This document shows positions 49,142 to 58,951 of a stretch of DNA of 64,000 nucleotides, one piece after another. Source of the DNA: RHKX01 sp041393495 (GTDB lineage: Bacteria > Actinomycetota > Thermoleophilia > Solirubrobacterales > 70-9). Position numbers and translations under genes: made by a program. The first letter of the stretch is position 1. Every line of letters begins with the position of its first letter. The notes below the pieces were generated by a model. It saw only the letters and a list, made by a program, of their open reading frames with translations. It was not told the DNA's origin and made no database searches. The stretch spans positions 1-64,000 of the forward strand of contig JAWKKA010000010.1 in NCBI GenBank assembly GCA_041393495.1. The letters are read 5' to 3'.

Positions 49142-51028
49142 TCAGGAGCCCTGCCCGGAGCCCGATCCGCTCCCGGCGCGGGAACGGCGCCGTCCGCCTC
49201 TGCGGCCGCGGCGCCGGGTGCCGGATTCTAGCCCCTCGGCGGAATCCTGCCCGTCCGCCGCTTCGGGAATGCCCTCGACCAGCGTCGCCAGCCCCGCGGA
49301 GCGGCCGATCTCCTCGATCCGGACGAGCTTGCGCTCGCCGACCAGCGGCGCCGCGCCGGTGACCGTGATCACGAGCGCGTCGACCCGCGCGACCGCGTCG
49401 CCGGGGTTGTACATGTGCGGCTCGTCGATCGCCAGCAGGACCTCGTCGCCGACCTGGAACGGCAGCGCCCGCCGCTCGATCTCCTCGCGGCGGCCCGACT
49501 CGGCGACCTCGAAGGTGTCGATCGGCAGCGCGTCGCCCCCCTCGAACAGGAAGACCTTGCCGGTCTCCTCCTCGAGCTCGAGCAGGCCGCTGTCGTGGCG
49601 CATCAGCTCGCGCGCGACCTTCGGGTTGACGCGCACCAGGTGCGCCTCACGCTCGGGGCTCTCCTCGGCGACGTCGCGGAGCTTGCGGAGCGCCTCGATC
49701 GCAACCGTCTCGGCCGAGCGGACCACGCCCTCGCCGTCGCAGGTCGGGCAGCGCGTCGTCAGGATCTCGCGAACCCCGTCGGTGACGTTCTGGCGGGTCA
49801 TCTCGACGAGCCCGAGCGGCGAGACCTCGACCACGTAGGTCTTGGTCCGGTCCTCGTCGAGCGCCTTGCGCAGGGTCTTCAGGACCTGGTCGCGATTCTT
49901 CGCCCGGGCCATGTCGATGAAGTCGATGACGATGATCCCGCCGATGTCACGAAGCCGGAGCTGGCGGACGACCTCGTCGGCGGCCTCGACGTTGACCTTG
50001 GTGATCGTGTCCTCGAGCCGCCCCTTGCCCTTGCCGGTGAAGCTGCCGGTATTGATGTCGATGACCGTCAGCGCCTCGGCGTAGTCGATGATCAGATACC
50101 CCCCCGAAGGCAGGTCGACCCGCCGCGACAGGGTCGAGCGGAACGCTTCCTCGGCGCCGTAGCGCGCAAACAGGTGCTCGGCGTGGGAGTGCATCTCGAC
50201 CGAGTCGACGAGCTCCGGCGCGGTTCGCTGAAAGAACGAGGTGACCCGCTCGAACTGCTTGCGGTCGTCGATCTCGGCGCCGTCGAACTCGCTGCCGAGG
50301 ACGTCGCGGAGGACGCGGATCGGCAGATCGGCCTCCTGGAAGATCAACGACGGAGCGTCGGCATCGGTCGAGCGCCGCTCGAGCACCTCGTGGAGCTTGT
50401 GCAGGTAGGCGATCTCGCGCTCGAAGTCCTCCTTCTTGGCGCCCGCCGCGGCGGTCCGGACGATGTAGCCGCCCTTGCCCTTGCTCGCGTCGTGGAGCTT
50501 CTCGAGGTTCTTGCGCATCTGGCTGCGCTCGCCGTCGGGGAGCCGGCGGCTGACGCCGATCCCGCCCCCCTGCGGCATGTAGACGAGGTAGCGGCCGGCG
50601 ATCGAGAGCTGCATCGACAGGCGCGCGCCCTTCGTCTTCAGCGGGTCCTTGACGACCTGGACGACGATCTCCTGGCCGCGCTTGATCAGCTCGTCGATCC
50701 GCCGCCCCTGGCCACGGCCGCGCTTCGGCACCGCCTTGCCGTCGGGCGTGACGATCTCGTCGACGTGGAGGAAGCCGTTGCGCTCGAGGCCGATGTCCAC
50801 GAACGCCGCCTCCATCCCCGGCAGGACGTTGTCGACGACGCCCTTGTAGATGTTGCCGACGATCGACCGCGAGCCGCGGCGCTCGACGTAGAGCTCGCCG
50901 ACGCGCCAGTCGTCGCCCTTCTTGCCGTCGGCCTTCTTGCCACGGGCGCCGCGCGCGGAGCCCTTGGCTTCGAGCACGGCGACGCGGGTCTCACCGGCGT
51001 CAACCGATACGAGGATCTTCTTCTTCAA
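49142..51028 (-). CDS. rng: Ribonuclease E/G
   Basis: 628 residues. S1-like region near GFLHVDEI, catalytic RNase E/G core with DINTGSFTGKGKGRLEDTI and GGIIVIDFIDM (catalytic Asp residues), zinc-link CPTCDGEG, and a basic Arg/Gly/Ser C-terminus. mRNA turnover and rRNA maturation. An acidic/basic insertion of about 30 residues interrupts the N-terminal region after AVLEAKG. Confidence 0.93.
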   Translation of the reverse strand: MKKKILVSVDAGETRVAVLEAKGSARGARGKKADGKKGDDWRVGELYVERRGSRSIVGNIYKGVVDNVLPGMEAAFVDIGLERNGFLHVDEIVTPDGKAVPKRGRGQGRRIDELIKRGQEIVVQVVKDPLKTKGARLSMQLSIAGRYLVYMPQGGGIGVSRRLPDGERSQMRKNLEKLHDASKGKGGYIVRTAAAGAKKEDFEREIAYLHKLHEVLERRSTDADAPSLIFQEADLPIRVLRDVLGSEFDGAEIDDRKQFERVTSFFQRTAPELVDSVEMHSHAEHLFARYGAEEAFRSTLSRRVDLPSGGYLIIDYAEALTVIDINTGSFTGKGKGRLEDTITKVNVEAADEVVRQLRLRDIGGIIVIDFIDMARAKNRDQVLKTLRKALDEDRTKTYVVEVSPLGLVEMTRQNVTDGVREILTTRCPTCDGEGVVRSAETVAIEALRKLRDVAEESPEREAHLVRVNPKVARELMRHDSGLLELEEETGKVFLFEGGDALPIDTFEVAESGRREEIERRALPFQVGDEVLLAIDEPHMYNPGDAVARVDALVITVTGAAPLVGERKLVRIEEIGRSAGLATLVEGIPEAADGQDSAEGLESGTRRRGRRGGRRRSRAGSGSGSGQGS

Positions 51029-51039
51029 TTTTGCTCACC

Positions 51040-52233
51040 TCACGGAGCCGTTCTGAGCCTGCCCGGTGAGGAGAGCTGCGACTGGACGTAGATGCTCTGA
51101 AGCAGGCCGACGGCCATGAAGGTGACCAGGACGGACGTGCCGCCGTAGCTCACCAACGGCAACGGGACGCCCGTGACGGGCAGCAGCCCGACGTTCATCC
51201 CGACGTTGACGAAGGCCTGGAAGAGCAGCATCGCGGCGATTCCCGCCCCGACGAGGCTCCCGTACAAGTTCTTCGAGAGAGTCGTTATCCGCAGCGCCCT
51301 CCAGATGAGCAGCGCATAGAGGGATAGAAGCAGCGCAGCGCCGACGAACCCCCACCGCTCCGCGATCGCGGAGAAGATGAAGTCGGTGTGATCTTCCGGG
51401 AGGAAGCCGTGCTGCGCCTGTGTCGCGTCATCGCCGCGGCCGAGCTTGCCGCCCGAGCCGATGGCGATCAACGCCTGATTGGTCTGGTAGCTGGAGTCCG
51501 CCGGGTCGTCGCTCGGATTGAGGAACGACGTCAGCCTGTCCAACTGATACCCGTGGAGCACCGGGTGACCGACCGCGGGCGCGACCAGGAGCACGACCGT
51601 GACCGCCGCCAGCGCGATCGCCCCGAGCGCAGCGAAGTGCTGCCAGGGCGTGCCGGAGACGAACAGGATCGCGAGCGTGACCACGCCGTAGACCAGTGCG
51701 GTGCCCAGATCGGGCTGCACGAACACGATCAACGCGGGCACGAAGCCGAGCAGGAGCAGCCGCGCGGTGCGCTGCCACTCCGTCTGGCGCCGGGCCCGGT
51801 CGATGGCAAAGCCGGCGATCGCCAGGACGAGCAGAAGCTTGCCCAGCTCCGACGGCTGAAACTGAAAGAACGGAAGCTCGATCCAGCGCCGCGCTCCGTG
51901 CGTGGCGACGCCGACGCCGAGGACGAGGACGATCGAGACCATCATCGCGCTGTAAAGGCCGACGCGGAGCTCGCGGAACCGCGAGTAGTCGATCCGGGCG
52001 AGGGCGAACATCAGCGCGATCCCGATCACCGCGTAGATGCTCTGGCGGATCGCGTAGTGGTAGGGATCGCCGACGATCTCGTCCCTGGTCGTGAAGCCGA
52101 GCGCGACGATGCTGCAGACGATCAGCCCGACCGCGGCGAACGCGGTCACCGGGTCGATCTTGAGCAGGCCGGCGCGCGCGCCGATCCCGGCGCTGCGCTC
52201 GTCGAAGGTCTGGGGCCTGGCGATCGTGGGCAT
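51040..52233 (-). CDS. rodA: Peptidoglycan glycosyltransferase RodA
   Basis: 397 residues, SEDS family, about ten hydrophobic segments. Typical RWIELPFFQFQPSELGKL, VFVQPDLGTALVY (with the catalytic-region Asp) and the C-terminal GVPLPLVSYGGTS. Works with the class B PBP encoded next to it in lateral-wall elongation. Gap to rng 11 nt. Confidence 0.94.
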   Translation of the reverse strand: MPTIARPQTFDERSAGIGARAGLLKIDPVTAFAAVGLIVCSIVALGFTTRDEIVGDPYHYAIRQSIYAVIGIALMFALARIDYSRFRELRVGLYSAMMVSIVLVLGVGVATHGARRWIELPFFQFQPSELGKLLLVLAIAGFAIDRARRQTEWQRTARLLLLGFVPALIVFVQPDLGTALVYGVVTLAILFVSGTPWQHFAALGAIALAAVTVVLLVAPAVGHPVLHGYQLDRLTSFLNPSDDPADSSYQTNQALIAIGSGGKLGRGDDATQAQHGFLPEDHTDFIFSAIAERWGFVGAALLLSLYALLIWRALRITTLSKNLYGSLVGAGIAAMLLFQAFVNVGMNVGLLPVTGVPLPLVSYGGTSVLVTFMAVGLLQSIYVQSQLSSPGRLRTAP

Positions 52234-52261
52234 CTGTCAGCTCATCTAAGCAGCGCCGGGG

Positions 52262-54250
52262 TCAACGGGTCTGGCTCGTGCCGGCCACGCACTCGCTCTT
52301 GACGCCGAGCAGGACGTTGAGGACCTGGCAGGCTGCGGGCGCCGCCGACTCGGCACCGAAGCCGCCGCGCTCGACCGTGACGACGACGACGTACTTGGGA
52401 TCGTCGGCGGGCGCCAGCGCCGCGTACCACGACTGGTCCTCCTGGGCCGTCTTCTCGGCCGTTCCGGTCTTGCCGGCGATCTCGACCGGATAGCCGCCGA
52501 ACGTCGGATACGAGGTCCCGCCCGGCTCCATGGCGGCCTCCCGCAGCCCTTCCATGATCGTCGAGCGGGTCTGCTCGGAGAGCTCGACCTGCCGGCGCGG
52601 CGCCGGCTCGAACGCCTGCGTCTGGGCGCCGGTCGCGTCCTCGGCCTCCATCCCGAGATGGGGGCGGACGACCTCGCCGCCGTTGCCGATCGCCGCGTAG
52701 GCGGTCGCGAGCTGTAGCGGCGTCGCCTGCAGGTCGCCCTGGCCGACCGCGAGGTTCATGTTGTCGCCCGGGCCCCAGGGGCGGTCGGTCTCATAGCAGC
52801 CGTCGACGCCGTAGAGGACCTTCTTGCCGCCGCACGAGTCGGGATCGCCCGCCTCCGCGAAGAGCTTGTCGCGCCACTCCGGCGTCGGCACCAGGCCGGC
52901 GCTCTCGGCCGGCAGGTCGATCCCGGTCAGGCCACCGAAGCCGAGCTGCTTGGCCCAGTCCTGGATGATCTCCTGTCCGGTCTCGTCGTAGACGTTGTTC
53001 GCCATCAGGCCGATGTCGTAGAAGAAGACGTCGGAGGAGACCCGCAGCGCCGAGACCATGTTGACGACCCCGTTCGCGGCATCGCCGGCGTTGCGCCACG
53101 TGTAGTCGCCGTACTCGAACGAGCCGGTGTCGTTGAAGGTGTGCTCGGGGGTGACGAGCCCCGACTGCAGCGCCGCCGAGCCGGTCACGAGCTTGAACGT
53201 CGAGCCGGTCGGGTAGCCGGCCTGAATCGCGCGGTCGAGCAGCGGGTCCTCGTCGGCGTTGGTCAGCGACTTGACGGTGGCGGTGTCGACCGGCGGCGTG
53301 AACACGCTCGGGTCGAACGTCGGGTAGGAGCCCATCCCGAGGACCGACCCGTCGTTGACGTCCATCGCCACGAACGCGCCCGGCAGGCCGTAGCTCGCCA
53401 GCGCCTGCTCGCCGACGGACTGGACCTTCTCGTCGATCGTCAGCTTCAGGTTGTCGCCGGCCTCGGGCTCGATCCGCGACAGCTCGCGGCCGCTCGGCTG
53501 ACCGGCGGCGTCGACCTGGACGCGGACGGCGCCGTTCTGGCCGCGCAGGATCGGGTCGTATTGCGCCTCGAGGCCGGTCGCGCCGATCCGGTCGCCGGGC
53601 TCGAGGCCGTCGTAGGCGGGCTCCTCGAGCTGGTCGGGGCCGATCTCGGCGACGTAGCCGAACAGCTGGGCGCCGAGCGTCCCGTCCGGGTAGTCGCGGA
53701 CGTAGAGCTGCGAGGCGGTGACGCCGGGGAACCGGTCCTGGCGCTCGCGCAGGTAGTAGACGACGTCCTTGTCGACGTCCTGCTGGAGCGTCACCGGCAC
53801 CCCGGGCGGCTCGATCAGGCCGCGGCGGACCCGGCGGCTGTAGCGGACCGGATCGAGGCCCATCGCAGCGGCAAGCTGGCTTCTCATCTCGCGCTTGACC
53901 TTCGCGTAGCTCATCCCGGCGACGTCGGCGAGCCTGCGCAGCTCACGGCTGCGCGGGGCCGCCCGCCGCGGCAGATCGCTCGGCTGGACCTGCAGCGACA
54001 GCACCGTCTTGTTGTCGACGAGGACGTTGCCGTTGCGGTCGAGGATCTCCCCGCGCGGCGCCTGGATCTTGATCTCGCGGACGCGGTTGGCGTTCGCCTC
54101 CTTCAGGTAGGCGTCGCCGGAGAGGACCTCGAGGAACCAGAGCCGGAAGAGGATCGCCGCGAAGGCGACGATCGCGATGCCGCCGAGGATCGCGACGCGC
54201 ATCGCGAACTGCGCATGCGTCGGGGCGGCGTTTTCGTCGTGGCGGAACAT
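52262..54250 (-). CDS. mrdA: Penicillin-binding protein 2 (elongasome transpeptidase)
   Basis: 662 residues: one N-terminal TM helix (about 18-36), a dimerisation domain (APRGEILDRNGNVL), then the transpeptidase domain with STFK in YPTGSTFKLVTG, SSD in RVSSDVFFYD and KTGTAE. Its ATG overlaps the mreD stop (TGATG). Cross-links lateral peptidoglycan with RodA. Confidence 0.94.
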   Translation of the reverse strand: MFRHDENAAPTHAQFAMRVAILGGIAIVAFAAILFRLWFLEVLSGDAYLKEANANRVREIKIQAPRGEILDRNGNVLVDNKTVLSLQVQPSDLPRRAAPRSRELRRLADVAGMSYAKVKREMRSQLAAAMGLDPVRYSRRVRRGLIEPPGVPVTLQQDVDKDVVYYLRERQDRFPGVTASQLYVRDYPDGTLGAQLFGYVAEIGPDQLEEPAYDGLEPGDRIGATGLEAQYDPILRGQNGAVRVQVDAAGQPSGRELSRIEPEAGDNLKLTIDEKVQSVGEQALASYGLPGAFVAMDVNDGSVLGMGSYPTFDPSVFTPPVDTATVKSLTNADEDPLLDRAIQAGYPTGSTFKLVTGSAALQSGLVTPEHTFNDTGSFEYGDYTWRNAGDAANGVVNMVSALRVSSDVFFYDIGLMANNVYDETGQEIIQDWAKQLGFGGLTGIDLPAESAGLVPTPEWRDKLFAEAGDPDSCGGKKVLYGVDGCYETDRPWGPGDNMNLAVGQGDLQATPLQLATAYAAIGNGGEVVRPHLGMEAEDATGAQTQAFEPAPRRQVELSEQTRSTIMEGLREAAMEPGGTSYPTFGGYPVEIAGKTGTAEKTAQEDQSWYAALAPADDPKYVVVVTVERGGFGAESAAPAACQVLNVLLGVKSECVAGTSQTR

Positions 54251-54846
54251 CAGAGGCTGCCCTGGCCCCTCATCATCCCGAACCTGCCGCGACGGCCGGA
54301 ATGCCGGGGGCCGGCGACGGTCCGCGAGCGCGCCCGGCCCGCGTCGTCGACCAGCGCCGGACGGACGATCCGGCGGACCAGCGGGAAGACCGGGACCATC
54401 AGCAGGATCCCGAGCAGGCCCTGGACGAGCGCCTCGCGGAGCGCCAGGACGCTGACCGGAGCGTCGATCCCGAGGGTCAGGGTCAGGCCGCCGTAGATCA
54501 GGGCGGCGAGCGCGCTGAGGGCGCCGGCGAGCAGCGGCGGGACGAGCGAGCTGACGATGTCGTAGCCCTCGCGCCAGCGGCCGGCGAGGTAGCCGGCGGC
54601 CATCAGCGACAGCGACGCGACTCCGGGCGTCCCGCCGATCATCGCGTCGATCAGCAGCCCGGTCGCGAACCCGCTCACCGCGCCGGCGACGGCGCCGCCC
54701 AGCAACCCGATCGCGACGACGACGACCGGCAGCAGGTTCGCCACCGAGCCGAGGATCGGGACCTGCGAGAAGAAGCCGAACTGGAGCAGGACCGAGACGA
54801 AGACGACCAGCGCCAGCCGGATCAGGATCGGCGGCGTGACGATCAT
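54250..54846 (-). CDS. mreD: Rod shape-determining protein MreD
   Basis: 198 residues with five or six hydrophobic segments and a basic C-terminal tail, in the conserved position between mreC and mrdA. Overlaps mreC by 4 nt (ATGA) and mrdA by one base. Confidence 0.88.
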   Translation of the reverse strand: MIVTPPILIRLALVVFVSVLLQFGFFSQVPILGSVANLLPVVVVAIGLLGGAVAGAVSGFATGLLIDAMIGGTPGVASLSLMAAGYLAGRWREGYDIVSSLVPPLLAGALSALAALIYGGLTLTLGIDAPVSVLALREALVQGLLGILLMVPVFPLVRRIVRPALVDDAGRARSRTVAGPRHSGRRGRFGMMRGQGSL

Positions 54847-55700
54847 CCGCCACCCCCGGTCAGCACCGTGACCTGGCTGAGGTCGGCGAGGTCGGCGAAC
54901 GGCTCGACGTTGACCTGCTCGCGCTGCTCCTGCTCGGCCGGGATCGTCTCGACGACCTCGCCGATCGGGATGTCGGCCGGGTAGCGCGAGGAGAGGCCAT
55001 CCTCGGAGGTGAAGCCGGCGGTGACGAGCCGGTCGCCGTCCTTGACCTCCTTGTCGCCCTGGATCAGGCTGAAATCGAGCTTGCCGGGAGCCCCGACGAC
55101 GCCGCTGATCAGGCCCTCGGGCCCGCCGCCGACGACGCGGGCGGTGACGGCGTTGGAGCCGCCGGTGATCAGCGCCACCTCGGAGGTGCCGCCCGTGACC
55201 TGCGAGATCCGTCCGATCAAGCCGTCTTCGGTGATCACCGCATCGTTGCGGGAGACGCCGTCGGAACTGCCGGCGTCGATCTTGATCGTCCCGTACCAGA
55301 GGCTGAAGGAGCGCCCGATCACGCTCGCGTCGACCGGGGTGTAGCCGGTCAGCTCGCCGCCCTTGATCAGGCCGGCGAGCTTGTCGGCGTAGCCCGCCTG
55401 CTCGGCGGCGTCCCGCGTCTTGACGAGCTCGGCGCGGAGCGCGGCCACCTGCCGGCGGAGGTCTTCGTTCTCGCCCCGGGCCTCCCAGGTCTCGTCGAAC
55501 CAGTCGACCAGGTCGCGGGCGGGCTTCAGGGCCCGGCTCGCCCCCTCGCCGATCGGCGAGAGGATCGTCGAGACGCCGCGCTGGACGGAGTGCAGCGGTC
55601 CGCTCTCGGCCTCGCTGATCGAGATGCTGATCAGCATCAGGCAGGCGACGACGAGGACGACGAGGATCGCGCGGCGCCTGCGTACCTGCTTGCGGTACAT
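54843..55700 (-). CDS. mreC: Rod shape-determining protein MreC
   Basis: 285 residues: N-terminal TM helix (about 12-29), a coiled coil (NEDLRRQVAALRAELVKTRD), and the beta-barrel domain with NDAVITEDGLIGRIS. Periplasmic-side scaffold of the elongasome. ATG at 55700 fits the membrane topology. Confidence 0.93.
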   Translation of the reverse strand: MYRKQVRRRRAILVVLVVACLMLISISISEAESGPLHSVQRGVSTILSPIGEGASRALKPARDLVDWFDETWEARGENEDLRRQVAALRAELVKTRDAAEQAGYADKLAGLIKGGELTGYTPVDASVIGRSFSLWYGTIKIDAGSSDGVSRNDAVITEDGLIGRISQVTGGTSEVALITGGSNAVTARVVGGGPEGLISGVVGAPGKLDFSLIQGDKEVKDGDRLVTAGFTSEDGLSSRYPADIPIGEVVETIPAEQEQREQVNVEPFADLADLSQVTVLTGGGG

Positions 55701-55711
55701 CGGCCCGGCCC

Positions 55712-56758
55712 TCAGCGGCGTCGGCGGCCGCGCGTGTTGACGTTGACCCGGTGGATCGTCTCGAACTCCTCGAGCGAGCGGCCGGAGCCCACCGCGACGC
55801 AGGTCAGCGGTGAGTCGGCGAGCTGCGCCGGCATCTGGCACTCCTCGCGGAGCCGCTGGTCGAAGCCCTGCAGCAGCGAGCCGCCGCCGGCCAGGGTGAT
55901 GCCGCGGTCCATGATGTCGCCGGCGAGCTCCGGCGGGGTCCGATCGAGGGTCTCCTTGACGGCGTTGACGATCGCGTCGACGGGGTCGCGCAGCGCCTCA
56001 CGGACCTCCTCGGAGCTCAGCATCACGGTCTTCGGCAGCCCCGAGACGATGTCGCGGCCGCGGATCTCGGTCCGGACCTCCTCGTGCAGGTCGGTAGCCG
56101 AGCCGGCCTCGAGCTTGACCTCCTCGGCCGTCTGCTGGCCGATCATCAGCTTGTGGTGCGTCTTGCACCAGTTGACGATCGCGTCGTCCATCTCGTCGCC
56201 GCCGACGCGGATCGACTGCGAGACGACGATCCCGCCGAGCGAGATCACCGCCACCTCGCTGGTCCCGCCGCCGACGTCGACGACCATCGAGCCGGTCGGC
56301 TCGCCGACCGGAAGGCCGGCGCCGATCGCCGCCGCCATCGGCTCCTCGATCAGATACGCCTGACGGGCCCCGGCGGCGAGGCAGGCCTCCTCGACGGCGC
56401 GCTTTTCGACCCCGGTGACCCCGGATGGCACGCAGACGACGACGCGCGGGTGCGCGAAGCGGTTCTGGTGGACCTTCTGGATGAAGTGGCGGAGCATCTC
56501 CTCGGTCACGTCGAAGTCGGCGATGACGCCGTCCTTGAGCGGCCGGATCGCCTGGATCGTGCCGGGCGTGCGGCCGAGCATCCGCTTCGCGTCCATGCCG
56601 ACGGCGTGGACCTCGCCGGTCCGGGTATCGACGGCGACGACGCTCGGCTCCGAGAGGACGATCCCGCGCCCACGCACGTAGACGAGCGTGTTCGCGGTGC
56701 CGAGGTCGACGGCCATGTCGCGACCGCCGAAGCCGGTCAGGTAGCTGAGGATGCCCAT
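55712..56758 (-). CDS. mreB: Actin-like MreB
   Basis: 348 residues. Phosphate 1 DLGTANTLVY, phosphate 2 VDVGGGTSEVAVI, adenosine motif LAGGGSLLQG. Directs lateral-wall synthesis, so cells are probably rods. The 244-bp region to maf carries a 7-bp inverted repeat (CCCGAAG/CTTCGGG at 56880/56921) and a TAGACT hexamer (about 56941) that could be the mreB -10. Confidence 0.96.
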   Translation of the reverse strand: MGILSYLTGFGGRDMAVDLGTANTLVYVRGRGIVLSEPSVVAVDTRTGEVHAVGMDAKRMLGRTPGTIQAIRPLKDGVIADFDVTEEMLRHFIQKVHQNRFAHPRVVVCVPSGVTGVEKRAVEEACLAAGARQAYLIEEPMAAAIGAGLPVGEPTGSMVVDVGGGTSEVAVISLGGIVVSQSIRVGGDEMDDAIVNWCKTHHKLMIGQQTAEEVKLEAGSATDLHEEVRTEIRGRDIVSGLPKTVMLSSEEVREALRDPVDAIVNAVKETLDRTPPELAGDIMDRGITLAGGGSLLQGFDQRLREECQMPAQLADSPLTCVAVGSGRSLEEFETIHRVNVNTRGRRRR

Positions 56759-57002
56759 CGCGGGGTGACCTCGAAGAGTCTCGGGATTGAGTGGTTCACG
56801 GGAAGGTCCTGGAAGCGTTGCTGGCGATGCGTGGTCGCGCGGACCAACTCCCCCGATCGCGTCCGCGGCGGCCCGCCGGCCCGAAGGCTTCGTGCCCCCG
56901 AGCCTGCTCGCCGGCTGCGGCTTCGGGAGCGACGCGAGTCTAGCGAACGGCGTCTCGGACGGCGAATATGTGAGCAGAACGCAACACGATGCATGCGCTT
57001 CC

Positions 57003-57560
57003 TTAACGATCCTGCAAGTCTGCGATCATCCTGCTCAGCGCCGGGATCGGCAGGCCGATCACGTTCGAGAGGTCGCCCTCGATCCGCTCGACCAGCGATG
57101 AGCCGAGGCCCTGGACCGCGTACCCTCCGGCCCGGTCACGCCACTCGCCGGAGGCGACGTAAGCTTCGATCTCGCGGTCGCTGAGCTCGCGGAACGTGAC
57201 GGCGGTGCGAACGAGCTCGCTGCGCTCGACGCCGGCGCCGACGAGCGCGATCCCGCTCAGGACCTCGTGCGTCCGCCCCGACAGCGCCCGCAGTCGGGCG
57301 GTCGCGTCGCCGTCGTCGGCGGGCTTTCCGAGCAGGCGGCCGTCGTAGATGACGTCGGTGTCGACGCCGAGCACGGGGACGCCGGGGGCGGCGCGCTCAG
57401 CGACCGCCCGCGCCTTGCGGAGCGCGTTCTCGACCACGATCACCGGCGGGTCGCCGGCCGTCAGCTCGGCGACGCCCGACGGCACCGCCTCGAACTCGAC
57501 GCCGAGCAGCCCGAGCAGCTCGCGGCGCCGCGGCGAGGAGGAGGCGAGGACGAGCTTCAC
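57003..57560 (-). CDS. Maf-like nucleoside triphosphate pyrophosphatase
   Basis: 185 residues. Maf signature VLASSSPRRRELLGLLG at the N-terminus, with VLGVDTDVIYDG and GYAVQG further on. Hydrolyses non-canonical or methylated NTPs. GTG start. The catalytic region reads VDTDVIYD, in the usual place. Confidence 0.88.
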   Translation of the reverse strand: MKLVLASSSPRRRELLGLLGVEFEAVPSGVAELTAGDPPVIVVENALRKARAVAERAAPGVPVLGVDTDVIYDGRLLGKPADDGDATARLRALSGRTHEVLSGIALVGAGVERSELVRTAVTFRELSDREIEAYVASGEWRDRAGGYAVQGLGSSLVERIEGDLSNVIGLPIPALSRMIADLQDR

Positions 57561-57594
57561 GACGGGGCGGCGGCCCCCGACCGCAGCCGCGGGC

Positions 57595-58011
57595 TCAGCC
57601 GAGCTCCGGAAACCAGATCGCGATCTCGCGCGCTGCCGACTCGTCGGAGTCGGAGCCGTGGACGAGGTTGAAGGTGACCTCGATTCCGAAGTCGCCGCGG
57701 ATCGAGCCCGTCGCGGCCTCGATCGGGTTGGTGGCGCCGATCAGCTGCCGCGCCGCCGCGACCGCGTCGACGCCCGCGAGGACGGCGGCGACGAGCGGGC
57801 CGCCGGTGATGAACGAGACGAGCTCGCCGAAGAACGGCTTGTCGGTGTGCTCGGCGTAGTGCTCGTTCGCGATCGCCGCGTCGGCGCGGATCAGCTTCAG
57901 GGCGACGATCTCGAGGCCCTTGCGCTCGAACCGGGCGAGCACCTCGCCGGTGAGGCCACGCTCGAAGGCGTCCGGCTTGACGAGGATCAGGGTGCGGGTC
58001 TGCTCGGGCAT
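57595..58011 (-). CDS. ndk: Nucleoside diphosphate kinase
   Basis: 138 residues. Phospho-histidine in FNLVHGSDSDESAAREI; the N-terminal RTLILVKPDAFERG is typical. Balances NTP pools. Confidence 0.96.
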   Translation of the reverse strand: MPEQTRTLILVKPDAFERGLTGEVLARFERKGLEIVALKLIRADAAIANEHYAEHTDKPFFGELVSFITGGPLVAAVLAGVDAVAAARQLIGATNPIEAATGSIRGDFGIEVTFNLVHGSDSDESAAREIAIWFPELG

Positions 58012-58053
58012 CTCGGGGGCCTCTCGGGGTCTTGGGGACGGCTGGTTCGCGGA

Positions 58054-58794
58054 TCAGGAGGACGTCGCCGAGCGCCGGCGCGAGCCGGCCTCGCCGTCGT
58101 CGGCCGCTGCGCCGGCCTCGCCGGCGTCGGCCTTCGCCTTGACGCTCGCAGGCCGTTCGGCCCGCGGAGGACGCTCGCTGCGCTGCGTGCGTGCCTGGGC
58201 GTCCGCCGGCGGCGGCGCCGGCGCGGAGCGTCGGGCCGAGGGCGGGCTGCCTGCGCCCTTGGCGCCGGCCGGCTGCCGGGACGGGTCCGCGGCCGCGGCG
58301 GCCTTGCTGCGCGAGCGCGAGCGCCGCCGCGGCTCCGCCTCGGCCCGTTCGCGCTGAAGCGGGGTCTCGCAGTAGGGACAGATCGCCCAACGCGGGTCGA
58401 CCGGCCGGTTGCAGGAGACGCATGGGTCCTTGAGCCGGTGCTGGCACTCCGGGCAGCGCAGCCAGCTCCGCTCGATCGGATGCTCGCAGCGCGGGCACGA
58501 CTGCGCCGTCAGGTGGCGCATCCGCAGCTCCGATGCCTGGGTCTCGATCTCGCGCTCGCGGGCGTCGGCGAGGAACTCCGGCGGGCGCAGGATCGTGTAG
58601 ACGATCGTGCCGATGAACGGGATCAGCGAGGCCGCCGTCGCGGTCCCGATCAGGACCGGGTCGGCGACGCGGCGGCGGGCGTCCGCGAACGTCCAGTAGA
58701 CGAGCGAGAGCCAGACCACGATCAGGACGAGGAGCAGCAGGTTGACGGCGAGATTCAGCGAGCCGTCTTCGATTCCGAACAGCGCTACGGGCAT
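58054..58794 (-). CDS. Double zinc-ribbon membrane protein with Ala/Pro/Arg-rich tail
   Basis: 246 residues. Two N-terminal hydrophobic segments (about 12-34 and 47-68), then four CxxC pairs (CPRC, CPEC, CVSC, CPYC) forming a double zinc ribbon, then a disordered basic, Ala/Pro-rich tail from about residue 150. Unknown function. Next to ndk. Confidence 0.75.
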   Translation of the reverse strand: MPVALFGIEDGSLNLAVNLLLLVLIVVWLSLVYWTFADARRRVADPVLIGTATAASLIPFIGTIVYTILRPPEFLADAREREIETQASELRMRHLTAQSCPRCEHPIERSWLRCPECQHRLKDPCVSCNRPVDPRWAICPYCETPLQRERAEAEPRRRSRSRSKAAAAADPSRQPAGAKGAGSPPSARRSAPAPPPADAQARTQRSERPPRAERPASVKAKADAGEAGAAADDGEAGSRRRSATSS

Positions 58795-58864
58795 CTAGGC
58801 CGCGGCAGTGTAACCGGATCGCCAGCCGTCACCGGGGCGGCTGGCCCCCGCCGCCGTGGCGATT

Positions 58865-58951
58865 TCAGAGAAACAGGCGCCCGAACAGGTAGCCGAGGCC
58901 GAAGAAGATGAGGATCACGACGGCGACCACGGCGGCCACCAGGCCCATCAT
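58865..58951 (-). CDS. 28-residue single-pass membrane peptide
   Basis: MMGLVAAVVAVVILIFFGLG then YLFGRLFL: almost entirely one hydrophobic helix. Its ATG overlaps the folC stop codon (ATGATG), so it is translationally coupled. Composition and overlap are the evidence; no family recognised. Confidence 0.5.
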   Translation of the reverse strand: MMGLVAAVVAVVILIFFGLGYLFGRLFL

